Assembly: GCF_030440515.1 (NCBI RefSeq)
Contig: NZ_CP076543.1
Location: 2,666,001-2,730,000 of the forward strand
Origin: Streptomyces xanthophaeus
GTDB lineage: Bacteria; Actinomycetota; Actinomycetes; Streptomycetales; Streptomycetaceae
Reading direction: 5' to 3'
Length of the DNA: 64,000 bases
Of this stretch, positions 1 through 8,171 are shown one piece after another (the first letter of the stretch is position 1; each line of letters opens with the position of its first letter). The position numbers and the translations under genes were made by a program. Below the pieces are notes generated by a model, which was not told the DNA's origin, did no database searches, and saw only the letters and a list, made by a program, of their open reading frames with translations.

Positions 1-140
1 TCCATGACCTCGACCTCCTTGCCGTGGACGAGGAAGCGGCCGCCGAAGGGTTCCATCGTCGACGGGATCCGCTCGATGTACTCGAGGATGTACTCGTTCA
101 TGATGTCGGGGCGTATGTGGGCGATGGCGTACGCGGTCAT
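1..140 (-). CDS. DUF1330-family protein (partial, N-terminal part)
   Basis: The ATG is at 138-140 and the gene runs off the left edge, so only about 46 residues are visible. They begin MTAYAIAHIRP and include an N-E-Y-I-L-E-Y run and then FGGRFLVHGKEVEVM, which fits the small ferredoxin-fold DUF1330/Dabb-like family (full length usually 90-100 residues, function mostly unknown). It lies 87 bases downstream of the GlxA-type regulator on the same strand and may be cotranscribed with it. The family call rests on the GGRFLVHG pattern only. Confidence 0.7.
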   Translation of the reverse strand, partial: MTAYAIAHIRPDIMNEYILEYIERIPSTMEPFGGRFLVHGKEVEVM

Positions 141-227
141 GGTCTCTCCCCCTGTGCACGGGCCCGCCGGTGCGGGCGTTGCTCCGATCCTGTCAGCACG
201 CAGCCGCGCCGGCGATGACCTGCGAGG

Positions 228-1253
228 TCATGCCGATGCGGGCTGGAAGGTGCGCCGGTAGGCGATCGGGGAGACACCGAGCGTGGAACGCATGTGCTGG
301 CGCAGGGAGTTCGCGGAGCCAAAGCCGGCCCGGTGGGCCACCAGGTCGACCGGCAGGTCGCTGGACTCCAGCAAGTGGCGGGCCAGTTCCAGGCGTTGCG
401 CGGTGAGCCACTGCACCGGGGTCATGCCGACCTCGTCGCGGAAGCGCCGGGTGAAGGTGCGCAGGCTCATCCGGGCGTGCGCGGCCAGCTCGCCGAGGGT
501 GACCGGTTCGGCGAGGCGTTCCAGGGCCCAGGCGCGGGTGGCGGTGGTGGTGGCGACGGTCGGATCGGGGACGGGGCGGTCGATGTACTGGGCCTGGCCG
601 CCGTCGCGCCAGGGCGGGACGACGCACATGCGCGCGGCCCGGTTGGTGACGGCGACACCGTGGTCGCGGCGGATCATGTGCAGGCACAGGTCGACCCCGG
701 CAGAGACGCCGGCCGAGGTCAGGACGTCGCCGTCGTCGACGAAGAGGACGTCCTCGTCGATGCGCACCCTCGGGTAGGCGCGGCGGAACTCCCGGGCGAG
801 GTTCCAGTGGGTGGTCGCGGGCCGGTCGTCGAGCAGGCCGGCGGCGGCGAGCACGTAGGAGCCGGTGCAGATCGACACGAGGCGGGTGCCGGGGCGGATG
901 CGGGCGATGGCCGCGGCGACCGCGGGCGGCAGCGGCCCGCCGAGGGCCAGCTCCGGCATGGCGTGGGTGGGCGGGACGATCACGGTGTCGGCGGCGGCGA
1001 GGGCCTCGGGCCCGGCGGCGGGCTGGAGGGTGAAGCCGGAGTCGCTGAGCACGGGGGCGCCGTCGGCGGTACAGACGACGACCTCGTAGAGGTCTTCGCC
1101 GTCCTCGCCCACGGCACTGCCGAAGACCCGGGAGGGAATGCCCAGCTCGAACGGGGGGAAGCCCGGCAGCGCGAGCACCGCGACGAGGTGCCGTCCGTCC
1201 GTGCCGCTCCCGGGGCGGGCCGTGTGCTCGGTGTGTTCCCGCGTCTCGCTCAT
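228..1253 (-). CDS. GlxA-type transcriptional regulator (DJ-1/PfpI domain plus AraC HTH)
   Basis: The 341-residue protein starts at ATG 1251-1253. Residues about 22-190 form a DJ-1/PfpI-like amidotransferase fold; a Cys sits in the nucleophile-elbow context SICTGSYVLAAAGLLDD. Residues about 235-335 are an AraC double helix-turn-helix (LGELAAHARMSLRTFTRRF, then the second helix around AGFGSANSLRQHM). Length and order match the GlxA family, whose members sense small ligands through a mostly non-catalytic DJ-1 domain. It is divergent from the quinone oxidoreductase at 1381 across a 127-base gap with a candidate operator, so that gene is the likeliest target. Ligand unknown. Confidence 0.92.
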   Translation of the reverse strand: MSETREHTEHTARPGSGTDGRHLVAVLALPGFPPFELGIPSRVFGSAVGEDGEDLYEVVVCTADGAPVLSDSGFTLQPAAGPEALAAADTVIVPPTHAMPELALGGPLPPAVAAAIARIRPGTRLVSICTGSYVLAAAGLLDDRPATTHWNLAREFRRAYPRVRIDEDVLFVDDGDVLTSAGVSAGVDLCLHMIRRDHGVAVTNRAARMCVVPPWRDGGQAQYIDRPVPDPTVATTTATRAWALERLAEPVTLGELAAHARMSLRTFTRRFRDEVGMTPVQWLTAQRLELARHLLESSDLPVDLVAHRAGFGSANSLRQHMRSTLGVSPIAYRRTFQPASA

Positions 1254-1273
1254 GGCCAGATCCTGTCACATAG

Positions 1274-1287
1274 TGGCCAAACGGCCA
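1274..1287. promoter_or_regulatory. Candidate operator between GlxA regulator and oxidoreductase
   Basis: TGGCC-AAAC-GGCCA is an imperfectly spaced inverted repeat, and GGCCA occurs a third time at the start of the regulator gene. Its place in the divergent gap suggests a binding site for the AraC-type regulator. This is inferred from position and symmetry only. Confidence 0.35.
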
Positions 1288-1380
1288 ACACCACCGAGGG
1301 GTGCCGTGCCCGAATCTGGGACACGTCGCCGGGAAACGACCCGGATCCCGACACCTGCGGATGGAATGAGGCGGACAGAA

Positions 1381-2304
1381 ATGCGCGCGATCGTCGTGAA
1401 CGAGTGGGGCGGCCCGGAGAACCTGGTCGAGCGGGAGATCGACCGGCCCGAGCCCGGTCTGGGCGAGGTCCTCGTCCGGGTCCACGCGGCCGGCGTCAAC
1501 CCCGTCGACTGGAAGACCCGGGAGAGCGGGGCGCTCATCGCCTGGGGCGAGCACCCGATCGTCGGCTGGGACGTCTCCGGCACCGTCGAGGCGGTCGGCC
1601 CCGGCGTGACCCGCCACTCCCCCGGTGACGAGGTGTACGGCATGCCGCACTTCCCGCGGCAGGCGGGCGGCTACGCCGAGTACGTGACGGGCCCCGCCCG
1701 GCACTTCGCCCCCAAGCCGGCCACGCTGGACCACGTGCAGGCCGCGGCGCTGCCGCTGGCCGCACTGACCGCCTGGCAGGCCCTGGTGGACACGGCCGGG
1801 GTGAGCGCCGGACAGCGCGTGCTGGTGCACGCGGCGGCCGGCGGGGTGGGCCACCTGGCGGTGCAGATCGCCAAGGCCCGGGGCGCGTACGTGATCGGCA
1901 CCGCGAGCGAGGGCAAGCACGCACTGCTGCGCGAGCTCGGCGCCGACGAGGTGATCGACTACCGCACCACGGACTTCGAGGACGCCGTCGCCGACGTGGA
2001 CGTCGTGATCGACGCCATCGGCGGGGACTACACGCGGCGCTCCCTGAAGGTCCTCAAGGCCGGCGGCCACCTGGTGACCCTGCCCGGCCCGGACTCCCTC
2101 CCGGCCGACCCGCAGGGGGTGCACGCCTCCTGGGTCCTGGTGGAGCCGGACCTGGGCGGCCTGCGGGAGATCGCGGCGCTCGTCGAGCAGGGCCTGCTGA
2201 AGCCGCTGGTCGACACGGTGCTGCCGCTGGAGCAGGCCGCGAAGGCCCACGAGATCGGTGAGCAGGGCCGCACCACCGGCAAGATCGTCCTGACCGTCGC
2301 CTGA
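1381..2304 (+). CDS. NADPH:quinone oxidoreductase-like MDR alcohol dehydrogenase
   Basis: The 307-residue protein begins at ATG 1381 (MRAIVVNEWGGPENL); the frame is open further upstream, but homologues start at this motif. Residues 1-110 form the GroES-like domain, with GVNPVDWKTR near 38-47, and residues 150-175 hold the nucleotide-binding AAAGGVGHLAVQIAKARGA. There are no structural or catalytic zinc cysteines, which fits the quinone oxidoreductase (zeta-crystallin-like) branch. It probably reduces quinones or enones with NADPH in the cytosol. It is divergently transcribed from the GlxA-type regulator, the likely controller. Confidence 0.9.
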   Translation: MRAIVVNEWGGPENLVEREIDRPEPGLGEVLVRVHAAGVNPVDWKTRESGALIAWGEHPIVGWDVSGTVEAVGPGVTRHSPGDEVYGMPHFPRQAGGYAEYVTGPARHFAPKPATLDHVQAAALPLAALTAWQALVDTAGVSAGQRVLVHAAAGGVGHLAVQIAKARGAYVIGTASEGKHALLRELGADEVIDYRTTDFEDAVADVDVVIDAIGGDYTRRSLKVLKAGGHLVTLPGPDSLPADPQGVHASWVLVEPDLGGLREIAALVEQGLLKPLVDTVLPLEQAAKAHEIGEQGRTTGKIVLTVA

Positions 2305-2456
2305 GGCGCACACCGACCGCGACCCGTCCGGGCGATCAGGTTCGAGGTTCGCCGCAGTCCGCCCGCCGCCCCTGCGTGACCGGGGACGGCGGGCGGACTG
2401 CGTCCGTCGGCCACCCCGCCCCGTGGTCATGCGGCGACCCGGTGCAGACTCGGGCC

Positions 2457-2753
2457 ATGGAGCATTCGCAGCGACACATGTACGAGATGGTCGACGCGCT
2501 CGTCCGGGCCGGCAGCAGCTTCCGCCCGCGTTCGTCCAGCCTCGGCGACGATGCGTTCTGGCCGACCAAGAGCGACCAGCAGTGCTACATGGAGAAGCCG
2601 ATCGACTTCGCGGTGTCCAGGTCCGTACCGGGCCAGCCTGCGGATCTCACCTTCGGCGAGGACAACGACATGATCTCCTGCGGGCTCTGCTGGGCGACGA
2701 TCACCGGGCCGGACCACCGCCCCGAGACGGTGTGGAGATCACCGGGCGGGTGA
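2457..2753 (+). CDS. Small hypothetical protein
   Basis: A 98-residue reading frame starts at ATG 2457 (MEHSQRHMYEMVDALVRAG). Third positions are strongly G/C through most of its length, which supports real coding, but the last few codons (AGA, TCA) are atypical and its 3' end overlaps the convergent NACHT gene by 15 bases. It has two Cys in ISCGLCW and no signal peptide or membrane segment. The family is not recognised. The true 3' end may be misjudged if there is a frame change near 2720. Confidence 0.45.
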   Translation: MEHSQRHMYEMVDALVRAGSSFRPRSSSLGDDAFWPTKSDQQCYMEKPIDFAVSRSVPGQPADLTFGEDNDMISCGLCWATITGPDHRPETVWRSPGG

Positions 2754-5258
2754 CCCTGCGCCCGGCGCGTCCTGGCCGGCGGGCCCCGTCGGCCGGCCGC
2801 GCAGGTGGCCCTGGAGGCGGGCGTGGCGGAACTGGTAGACGGCGCCGACCTGGCGCAGGACGCCGCGCCGGTAGGCGTCCTCCAGGAAGGCGACCGTCGC
2901 CCAGGGGAGGCGGCCGGTCAGCGGCAGCCAGATCCGGGCCAGGAGCACCCACTGGCCCCAGGCGGTGAACGCCAGCACGTAGGAGAGCGCGCCGGCCACC
3001 CCGCCCACGGCGCCGAGCGCGAGCCCGTCGGCCATCGGCCAGGTCAGGGGGCCGACGACACCCTGGAGCAGCTCGGTCATGAGCCGGCCGCCGAAGGCGA
3101 TCACCAGGGTCAGCATCGGCGCGAGGAAGAGTGCCTGGCGCACCACGATGCTGCGGTTGACGGCCAGCAGGTCCGTGGGGGTGGCGGCCCGGCCGAGGTC
3201 GATGGGGGTCTCCAGCGTGGCCACGAGCCCGAGTACGAGCCCTCCCGCCAGGGCGAACGTGAGCCCGTACATGAGGCAGTTGACGGCCGTCGCCTCGATC
3301 ACCGCCGCGTCGACCGGCATCCCGCCGTACGTCAGCTGCGCGCCCACGGTGAAGGCGATCCCGCACCCGAGGCCCATCACGAAGCCGCCCAGCAGTCCGG
3401 CCGGGACCAGGGTGGCGAACCTGCGGGAGGACGGTCCGACGCCCCGCCGGCGGCGGCCGGGCAGCCGCATCCGCACCCGGGACGGCTCGAACGCCCGGAT
3501 CCCGAGCACGGCCATGAGCCCGTAGACCAGCCCGAAGGCGAGGCCGACGGCGGGGCCGAACAGCACCGCGTCCAGCAGGCCCGCACCCAGGGCGAACGCG
3601 GCGCCGCGGCCCGCTGCCAGATTCTTCGCCGGGAAGACCAGCCAGTCGGCGACGGCGGTGACCAGGGAGCAGGCGAGGACGACGGCCAGGATCCGCGAGG
3701 ACAGCCGCAGCGAGTCGCGCAGCTGCCACCACGCCAGGTCCTGGCCCGCGTGGTGCCCGGGCCGGTCCAGGTGGCCAGCGAGGTGGCCCAGGTAGCGCCC
3801 GGCGCGGTACGGGTCCCAGGTACGGGGCCTGCGCCCGCGGCGGTCGCCCGGGACGGCCGTGGGCAGGGGCTGGTAGACGCTCGGCACGAACCCGGCCAGC
3901 AGATGCTCCTCGATGGCCTCCGGGGTCGGGAAGCGGGCCTCGTCCAGCAGCCCGGCCGGGTCCTGGGCCGGGGTGTCGCTGTAGGCGGTCCGGGCGAGCA
4001 GGACCATCAGCGGGGTGCTCAGTACGGCCCTCAGGCGTGCGCCCGGCCCGTCGTCCGGGTCCGTGCGCAGCCGCTCCAGGACGGGGTCCCAGCCGGTGGC
4101 GGCCCGGCCGTCCCCGCCGTCCGGTCCCTCCGGGCCGGCCGGCGCGCCCGGGCGCGCGGTGCGGGGCAGGTAGTGGACCAGGTCGGCGGCGTCCAGGTCC
4201 AGCAGCTCGATGCCCGCGGTCCGGCGGAGCACCTCGACCCCGACGGCCTCGGCGAACTGCTCGGTGCGGCTGGTCAGGAGCAGCGGCAGCGAGCTCGCGT
4301 TGAGTTCGCGCAGGGCGACGCCGAGCAGCCCGGTGGCCAGCTCGTCGAACCCGTCCAGGACCGGCAGGATCCATCCGGCGTCCACCAGGGCGGCGGCGAG
4401 GGTCGGGCCGCCGGCGGCGCGGGCGTCGAGGTTCGGGTGGTCGCGCAGCAGGCGGGCGATCAGCCAGTCGCGCAGGGTGGTGCCGGTCGGGTCCCACGAT
4501 CCCATGCTGAAGACCACGGGCACGGGCTCGGCGTCGGAGCGCGCGCCCAGGTGGTCGAGGACGAACCGCAGGACGAGGACGGTCTTGCCGGAGCCGGCCC
4601 GGCCGAGCACCACCAGCCGCCCGGACCGGACGCGCCGGTAGACGTCGGCGATGTCCGTGAGGCCGCCGTCCAGGGAGAGCGGGCCGCGGGCGGCTCCGGG
4701 CACGGAGCCGCGGATGTTGTCCCAGTGGTCCAGCAGGTCGGCGGGGGCCGACCGCCACCGCACGGGCAGCGGGAAAGGGTCGTGGATGCGGCGCTGCTCC
4801 TCCTCGCGGATGCAGCGGCCGTAGACGTCGTGGGCGAGCGCCCCGGCGGCCTCGGCCAGGGCGCCCCGGGACGTCGGCAGTGTGCGGTACGGCACCGGCC
4901 GGGCCGGACGGTCCGGTTCGGGCGTCCGCTCCGGCAGCGTCCGGGGCGCCTGCGCCGGCTCCGGCGCCGGCTCCGGCACCGGAGCAGGTGCGGCACGTAG
5001 GTCCTCACCGGCGGCGGCTCCGTTGCCGCGGTGGGCGGCCAGCAGGTCCGTCCAGAGCTCGTCCCGGTCGCGCTTCAGCTCGTCGGCCAGCGCGTGCGCG
5101 ACCTGCTTCACCGTTCCCATGCGGGCGTCGGTGGGTTTGCCGGTCTCCAGCCGGTGGATGGTGCGGACCCCGAGCCGGGACCGCTCGGCCAACTGCTCCT
5201 GCGTCATCCCCGCCTCGTGCCGCAACCCGCGGAGCAACGCACCGAACCGGCTGCTCAC
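2739..5258 (-). CDS. HTH-NACHT NTPase with C-terminal membrane region
   Basis: The 839-residue protein has three parts. Residues 5-60 are an XRE-type helix-turn-helix (MTQEQLAERSRLGVRTIHRLE). After a Pro/Glu-rich linker (about 85-125) comes a NACHT-type STAND NTPase with Walker A GRAGSGKT at 219-226, Walker B in ILPVLDGFDEL at 297-307, and a sensor-like LLLTSRTEQF at 327-335. From about 524 there are several hydrophobic segments, probably six or more helices, with a basic loop near 593-608. The last 100 residues are soluble. STAND ATPases act as signal-triggered switches, and bacterial NACHT proteins include antiphage effectors; here the HTH suggests DNA binding or regulation. It is divergent from a secreted hydrolase across a gap with a 20-base palindrome. 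Role unproven. Confidence 0.88.
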   Translation of the reverse strand: MSSRFGALLRGLRHEAGMTQEQLAERSRLGVRTIHRLETGKPTDARMGTVKQVAHALADELKRDRDELWTDLLAAHRGNGAAAGEDLRAAPAPVPEPAPEPAQAPRTLPERTPEPDRPARPVPYRTLPTSRGALAEAAGALAHDVYGRCIREEEQRRIHDPFPLPVRWRSAPADLLDHWDNIRGSVPGAARGPLSLDGGLTDIADVYRRVRSGRLVVLGRAGSGKTVLVLRFVLDHLGARSDAEPVPVVFSMGSWDPTGTTLRDWLIARLLRDHPNLDARAAGGPTLAAALVDAGWILPVLDGFDELATGLLGVALRELNASSLPLLLTSRTEQFAEAVGVEVLRRTAGIELLDLDAADLVHYLPRTARPGAPAGPEGPDGGDGRAATGWDPVLERLRTDPDDGPGARLRAVLSTPLMVLLARTAYSDTPAQDPAGLLDEARFPTPEAIEEHLLAGFVPSVYQPLPTAVPGDRRGRRPRTWDPYRAGRYLGHLAGHLDRPGHHAGQDLAWWQLRDSLRLSSRILAVVLACSLVTAVADWLVFPAKNLAAGRGAAFALGAGLLDAVLFGPAVGLAFGLVYGLMAVLGIRAFEPSRVRMRLPGRRRRGVGPSSRRFATLVPAGLLGGFVMGLGCGIAFTVGAQLTYGGMPVDAAVIEATAVNCLMYGLTFALAGGLVLGLVATLETPIDLGRAATPTDLLAVNRSIVVRQALFLAPMLTLVIAFGGRLMTELLQGVVGPLTWPMADGLALGAVGGVAGALSYVLAFTAWGQWVLLARIWLPLTGRLPWATVAFLEDAYRRGVLRQVGAVYQFRHARLQGHLRGRPTGPAGQDAPGAGSPAR

Positions 5259-5342
5259 CTGTCCGCCCTTCCACCCGACGACGTCCCTGCCACGTGAGTC
5301 CGATGTCCTCCCGGATCCCGGTCAAACCACGGGGCATCACCG

Positions 5343-5362
5343 ACCGGCCACATATGGCCGGT
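5343..5362. promoter_or_regulatory. 20-bp palindrome in HTH-NACHT / hydrolase divergent gap
   Basis: ACCGGCCA-CATA-TGGCCGGT is a perfect 8+4+8 inverted repeat, 85 bases upstream of the NACHT gene start and about 97 bases upstream of the hydrolase start. Its size and symmetry suit a dimeric helix-turn-helix protein. The HTH-NACHT product is one candidate ligand; this is inference. Confidence 0.45.
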
Positions 5363-5458
5363 TGCGGGCATGGTCCTCCGACCAGCACGAACACCACGAT
5401 GAGGGCCGGTCGCCGCACCCGACGCGGCGACCGCATCGATCCAGGGGAGTTGACCCGC

Positions 5459-6232
5459 ATGTCCACCACGAAGCCCAACAGGCTCGCCCGCCGCCTCAAG
5501 TCCGCCGTCGCAGCAACGGCCCTCCTACTCGCCGGCGCCGTGGCCGCGCCGACCACTGCGCACGCCGCCCCGGCGAACCACTACTACATCGAGATCGGCG
5601 GTACCGGCGCGGCCGCGGAGGCGCCCGGGTGCACCACGAGCTTCGACGCCGCGAACAGGAATCTGAACGGGGGCATCGCGATTCCGGTCTGCTACGTGGC
5701 CAGCGGCGGCCCCTTCGTCGGCAGCCACAACGAACAACCGGCCCCCTTCGCACCGAGCTTCGGCGACAGCGTGAACCAGGGCTACTGGAACGCCCGGGCC
5801 GCCCTGGAGGAGGCCTACCGGAGCGACCCGACCGCCACCTTCACGATCGCCGGCTACTCCCAGGGCGCCTGGGTCGCCGACCTGTTGCTCCAGACGATCG
5901 CGGACAACGGCACCGAGGTGCCGCGCGACCGGGTCGACGGCATGCTCTACTCCGACCCGATGCAGCCCGGAACCGGTTTCTGGCGCCTGGTCCCCCAGGG
6001 GGTCCTCATCCCGTTCGTGGCGTACTCCCCCGGCACCGGGCCGGAGGACTTCCCCGGCGTCCCGGTCCAGCGCCACTGCATCAAGACCGACGGGGTCTGT
6101 GACGCGACGTCCCTGGACTCCTTCCCCGGCTTCCTGCAGCAGCACCCGCGTTACTTCCGGGAGGGCGAGATCATCGCGACCACCCTCGCCCAGCACGGCG
6201 GCAACGGGACCGTCTGGTACCCGGCGGCCTGA
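5459..6232 (+). CDS. Secreted PE-PPE/cutinase-like serine hydrolase
   Basis: The 257-residue precursor starts at ATG 5459, preceded by AGGGGAG at a good distance. A Sec signal peptide has Arg/Lys near residues 8-14, a hydrophobic core at 17-30 and probable cleavage after AHA near 36. The mature part holds IAGYSQGAWVADLL, with the GYSQG nucleophile elbow and Ser134 as likely catalytic residue, as in cutinases and the PE-PPE alpha/beta-hydrolase domain. Asp166 (YSDPMQPG) and a C-terminal His (AQHGG) may complete the triad. Cysteines near 58, 78 and in the C-terminal third could form disulfides. Probably an extracellular esterase or lipase; substrate unknown. Confidence 0.85.
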   Translation: MSTTKPNRLARRLKSAVAATALLLAGAVAAPTTAHAAPANHYYIEIGGTGAAAEAPGCTTSFDAANRNLNGGIAIPVCYVASGGPFVGSHNEQPAPFAPSFGDSVNQGYWNARAALEEAYRSDPTATFTIAGYSQGAWVADLLLQTIADNGTEVPRDRVDGMLYSDPMQPGTGFWRLVPQGVLIPFVAYSPGTGPEDFPGVPVQRHCIKTDGVCDATSLDSFPGFLQQHPRYFREGEIIATTLAQHGGNGTVWYPAA

Positions 6233-6246
6233 CCGGGACGGCACGG

Positions 6247-6280
6247 CGCCGCGGCCCGCCCGGGGGGACGGGCCGCGGCG
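6247..6280. terminator. Bidirectional hairpin terminator
   Basis: A perfect 12-bp stem (6247-6258 with 6269-6280) and a 10-base loop sit between the converging hydrolase and mnmA genes. An outer CGGCA/TGCCG extension lengthens the stem. Confidence 0.75.
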
Positions 6281-6301
6281 TCATGCCGTGAAGGGCGCCG
6301 T

Positions 6302-7435
6302 TCAGACGGTGGCGGCGGCCCGCGTCGTGGTCGCGATGGTGGCCGAGCCGACCACGCGGGTCCCGTCGTAGAGCACGATCGCCTGACCGGGGGCCACGCC
6401 CCGGACCGGCTCGGTGAAGGAGACGCGCAGCTCGCCGTCCACGACCTCGGCGAAGACCTCGGTCTCGCCGCCGTGGGCGCGCAGCTGGGCGGTGTAGGTG
6501 CCCGGGGCGGCGGCCACGGCTCCGCACCAGCGGGGGCGGATCGCGGTGAGGGCGGTGACGTCGAGGGCCTCGACGGGGCCGACGGTGACGGTGTTGTTCA
6601 CCGGCGAGATGTCGAGGACGTAGCGCGGCTTGCCGTCGGGGGCGGGGTGGCCGATGCGCAGGCCCTTGCGCTGGCCGATGGTGAAGCCGAAGGCGCCCTC
6701 GTGGGTGCCTACCTTCTCGCCGGTCGCCTCGTCGACGATGTCGCCCTCGGCCTTGCCGAGGCGGTTCGCGAGGAAGCCCTGGGTGTCGCCGTCGGCGATG
6801 AAGCAGATGTCGTGGCTGTCGGGCTTCTTCGCGACGGCCAGCCCCCGCTCCTCGGCCTCGGCGCGGATCTCTTCCTTGGTGGTGAGGGTGTCACCGAGCG
6901 GGAAGAGGGCGTGGGCGAGCTGCTTCTCGTCGAGGACGCCGAGGACGTAGGACTGGTCCTTGGCCATGTCGGAGGCGCGGTGCAGCTCGCGGGAGCCGTC
7001 CTCGTTCAGCACGACGGTCGCGTAGTGGCCGGTGCAGACGGCGTCGAAGCCGAGCGCGAGGGCCTTGTCGAGCAGCGCCGCGAACTTGATCTTCTCGTTG
7101 CAGCGCAGGCACGGGTTCGGGGTGCGCCCTGCCTCGTACTCGGAGATGAAGTCCTCGACGACGTCCTCGCGGAAGCGCTCGGCGAGGTCCCAGACGTAGA
7201 ACGGGATGCCGATGACATCGGCGGCCCGGCGGGCGTCACGGGAGTCCTCGATGGTGCAGCAGCCGCGGGCGCCGGTCCGGAAGGACTGCGGGTTCGCGGA
7301 GAGCGCCAGGTGGACGCCGGTCACGTCGTGCCCGGCTTCGACCGCGCGGGCGGCGGCGACGGCGGAGTCCACGCCCCCGGACATGGCGGCCAGGACGCGA
7401 AGGGGACGGGCGGTGCGCGGCAGGTTCTCAGTCAT
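6302..7435 (-). CDS. mnmA: tRNA-specific 2-thiouridylase MnmA
   Basis: The 377-residue protein catalyses ATP-dependent sulfur insertion at C2 of the wobble uridine (U34) of tRNA Lys, Glu and Gln. The PP-loop SGGVDS lies at 19-24. Cys109 (in NPCLRC) and Cys211 (in SHDICF) are the expected catalytic pair for the persulfide and disulfide steps. The C-terminal third is the beta-barrel tRNA-binding region ([12 protein letters not shown]). Length and motif order are typical. A cysteine desulfurase gene able to supply the sulfur lies nearby at 8164-9327 on the same strand, with an opposite-strand amidase gene between them. Start ATG 7433-7435. Confidence 0.97.
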   Translation of the reverse strand: MTENLPRTARPLRVLAAMSGGVDSAVAAARAVEAGHDVTGVHLALSANPQSFRTGARGCCTIEDSRDARRAADVIGIPFYVWDLAERFREDVVEDFISEYEAGRTPNPCLRCNEKIKFAALLDKALALGFDAVCTGHYATVVLNEDGSRELHRASDMAKDQSYVLGVLDEKQLAHALFPLGDTLTTKEEIRAEAEERGLAVAKKPDSHDICFIADGDTQGFLANRLGKAEGDIVDEATGEKVGTHEGAFGFTIGQRKGLRIGHPAPDGKPRYVLDISPVNNTVTVGPVEALDVTALTAIRPRWCGAVAAAPGTYTAQLRAHGGETEVFAEVVDGELRVSFTEPVRGVAPGQAIVLYDGTRVVGSATIATTTRAAATV

Positions 7436-7496
7436 AGCACCGTCCAGAGTACGGGGGAACCGGGCGGGGTCACAGCGCGTTATCGGGGTACGGGGG

Positions 7497-8171
7497 GTGG
7501 ATCACATCGTCGAGCAGGGGAACAAGGGGAAGAAGTCGCCGGGGCGGACCCGCAGGGCCGTGCTCTTCGGCGGGCTCGGGGTCTTCGCGGTTGCCGCGGT
7601 GGCCGGCCGGGAGGAGATCGGCCGTGCCTGGTGGCTGATACCGGGTGTGGACAAGCCGCGCAAGGAGGGCGAGCTGGACCACGCGGGCGCGAGCTGGACC
7701 TCGGCCTCGCCCGCGAACTGGCGCAAGGCGGACCGTCCGGCCGACTACCGGGTGGACCGGATCGTCGTGCATGTCACACAGGGCGGCTTCGAGTCCTCGG
7801 TGGACGCCTTCAAGAACCCGTGGCACAGGGCGTCGGCGCACTACATAGTGCGCGGGGACGGGCACGTGGAGCAGATGGTGCGCGAGCTGGACGTGGCCTT
7901 CCACTCGGGGAACCGCTCGATGAACGAGCGCAGTGTCGGCATCGAGCACGTGGGCTTCGTGGACCGCCCGCAGGACTTCACGGACGCGATGTACGCGGCT
8001 TCGGCCCGGCTGGCGGCCGACGTCTGCCGCCGGTACCGCATACCGGCGGACCGCACGCACATAGTCGGCCACTCCGAGGTGCCGGGCGCCGACCACACCG
8101 ATCCCGGCCGCCACTGGGACTGGAACCGCTACATCGGCCTGATCCGGGCGGCCCTGGAGGCTCCTAGCTGA
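7497..8171 (+). CDS. Secreted N-acetylmuramoyl-L-alanine amidase (amidase_2/PGRP fold)
   Basis: The GTG at 7497 is chosen: it follows a GGGG-rich ribosome site and gives 224 residues with a Tat-like signal ([22 protein letters not shown], residues 16-37). The mature part has the amidase_2 zinc-site pattern: His92 in IVVHVTQGG, His192 in GHSEVPG and Asp202 in HTDPG. It should cleave the lactyl-amide bond between MurNAc and L-Ala of peptidoglycan outside the membrane. It is divergent from mnmA (61-base gap) and its 3' end overlaps the convergent cysteine desulfurase gene by 8 bases. Longer upstream starts are possible but would run into the mnmA promoter. Confidence 0.9.
   Translation: MDHIVEQGNKGKKSPGRTRRAVLFGGLGVFAVAAVAGREEIGRAWWLIPGVDKPRKEGELDHAGASWTSASPANWRKADRPADYRVDRIVVHVTQGGFESSVDAFKNPWHRASAHYIVRGDGHVEQMVRELDVAFHSGNRSMNERSVGIEHVGFVDRPQDFTDAMYAASARLAADVCRRYRIPADRTHIVGHSEVPGADHTDPGRHWDWNRYIGLIRAALEAPS

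Noticed and set aside
24..140. Small plus-strand frames at the left edge
   Set aside because: They are antisense to the DUF1330 start, which has a recognisable protein pattern.
193..2430. A 745-residue open frame on the minus strand opposite the quinone oxidoreductase
   Set aside because: It is a GC-driven shadow: low-complexity Arg/Pro/Gly-rich translation, running antisense to one clear gene and out of frame with another.
5459..6232. A mycobacterial PE/PPE type VII secretion substrate
   Set aside because: The protein has a normal Sec signal and only the hydrolase domain; no PE or PPE N-terminal helices are present and no ESX genes are nearby.
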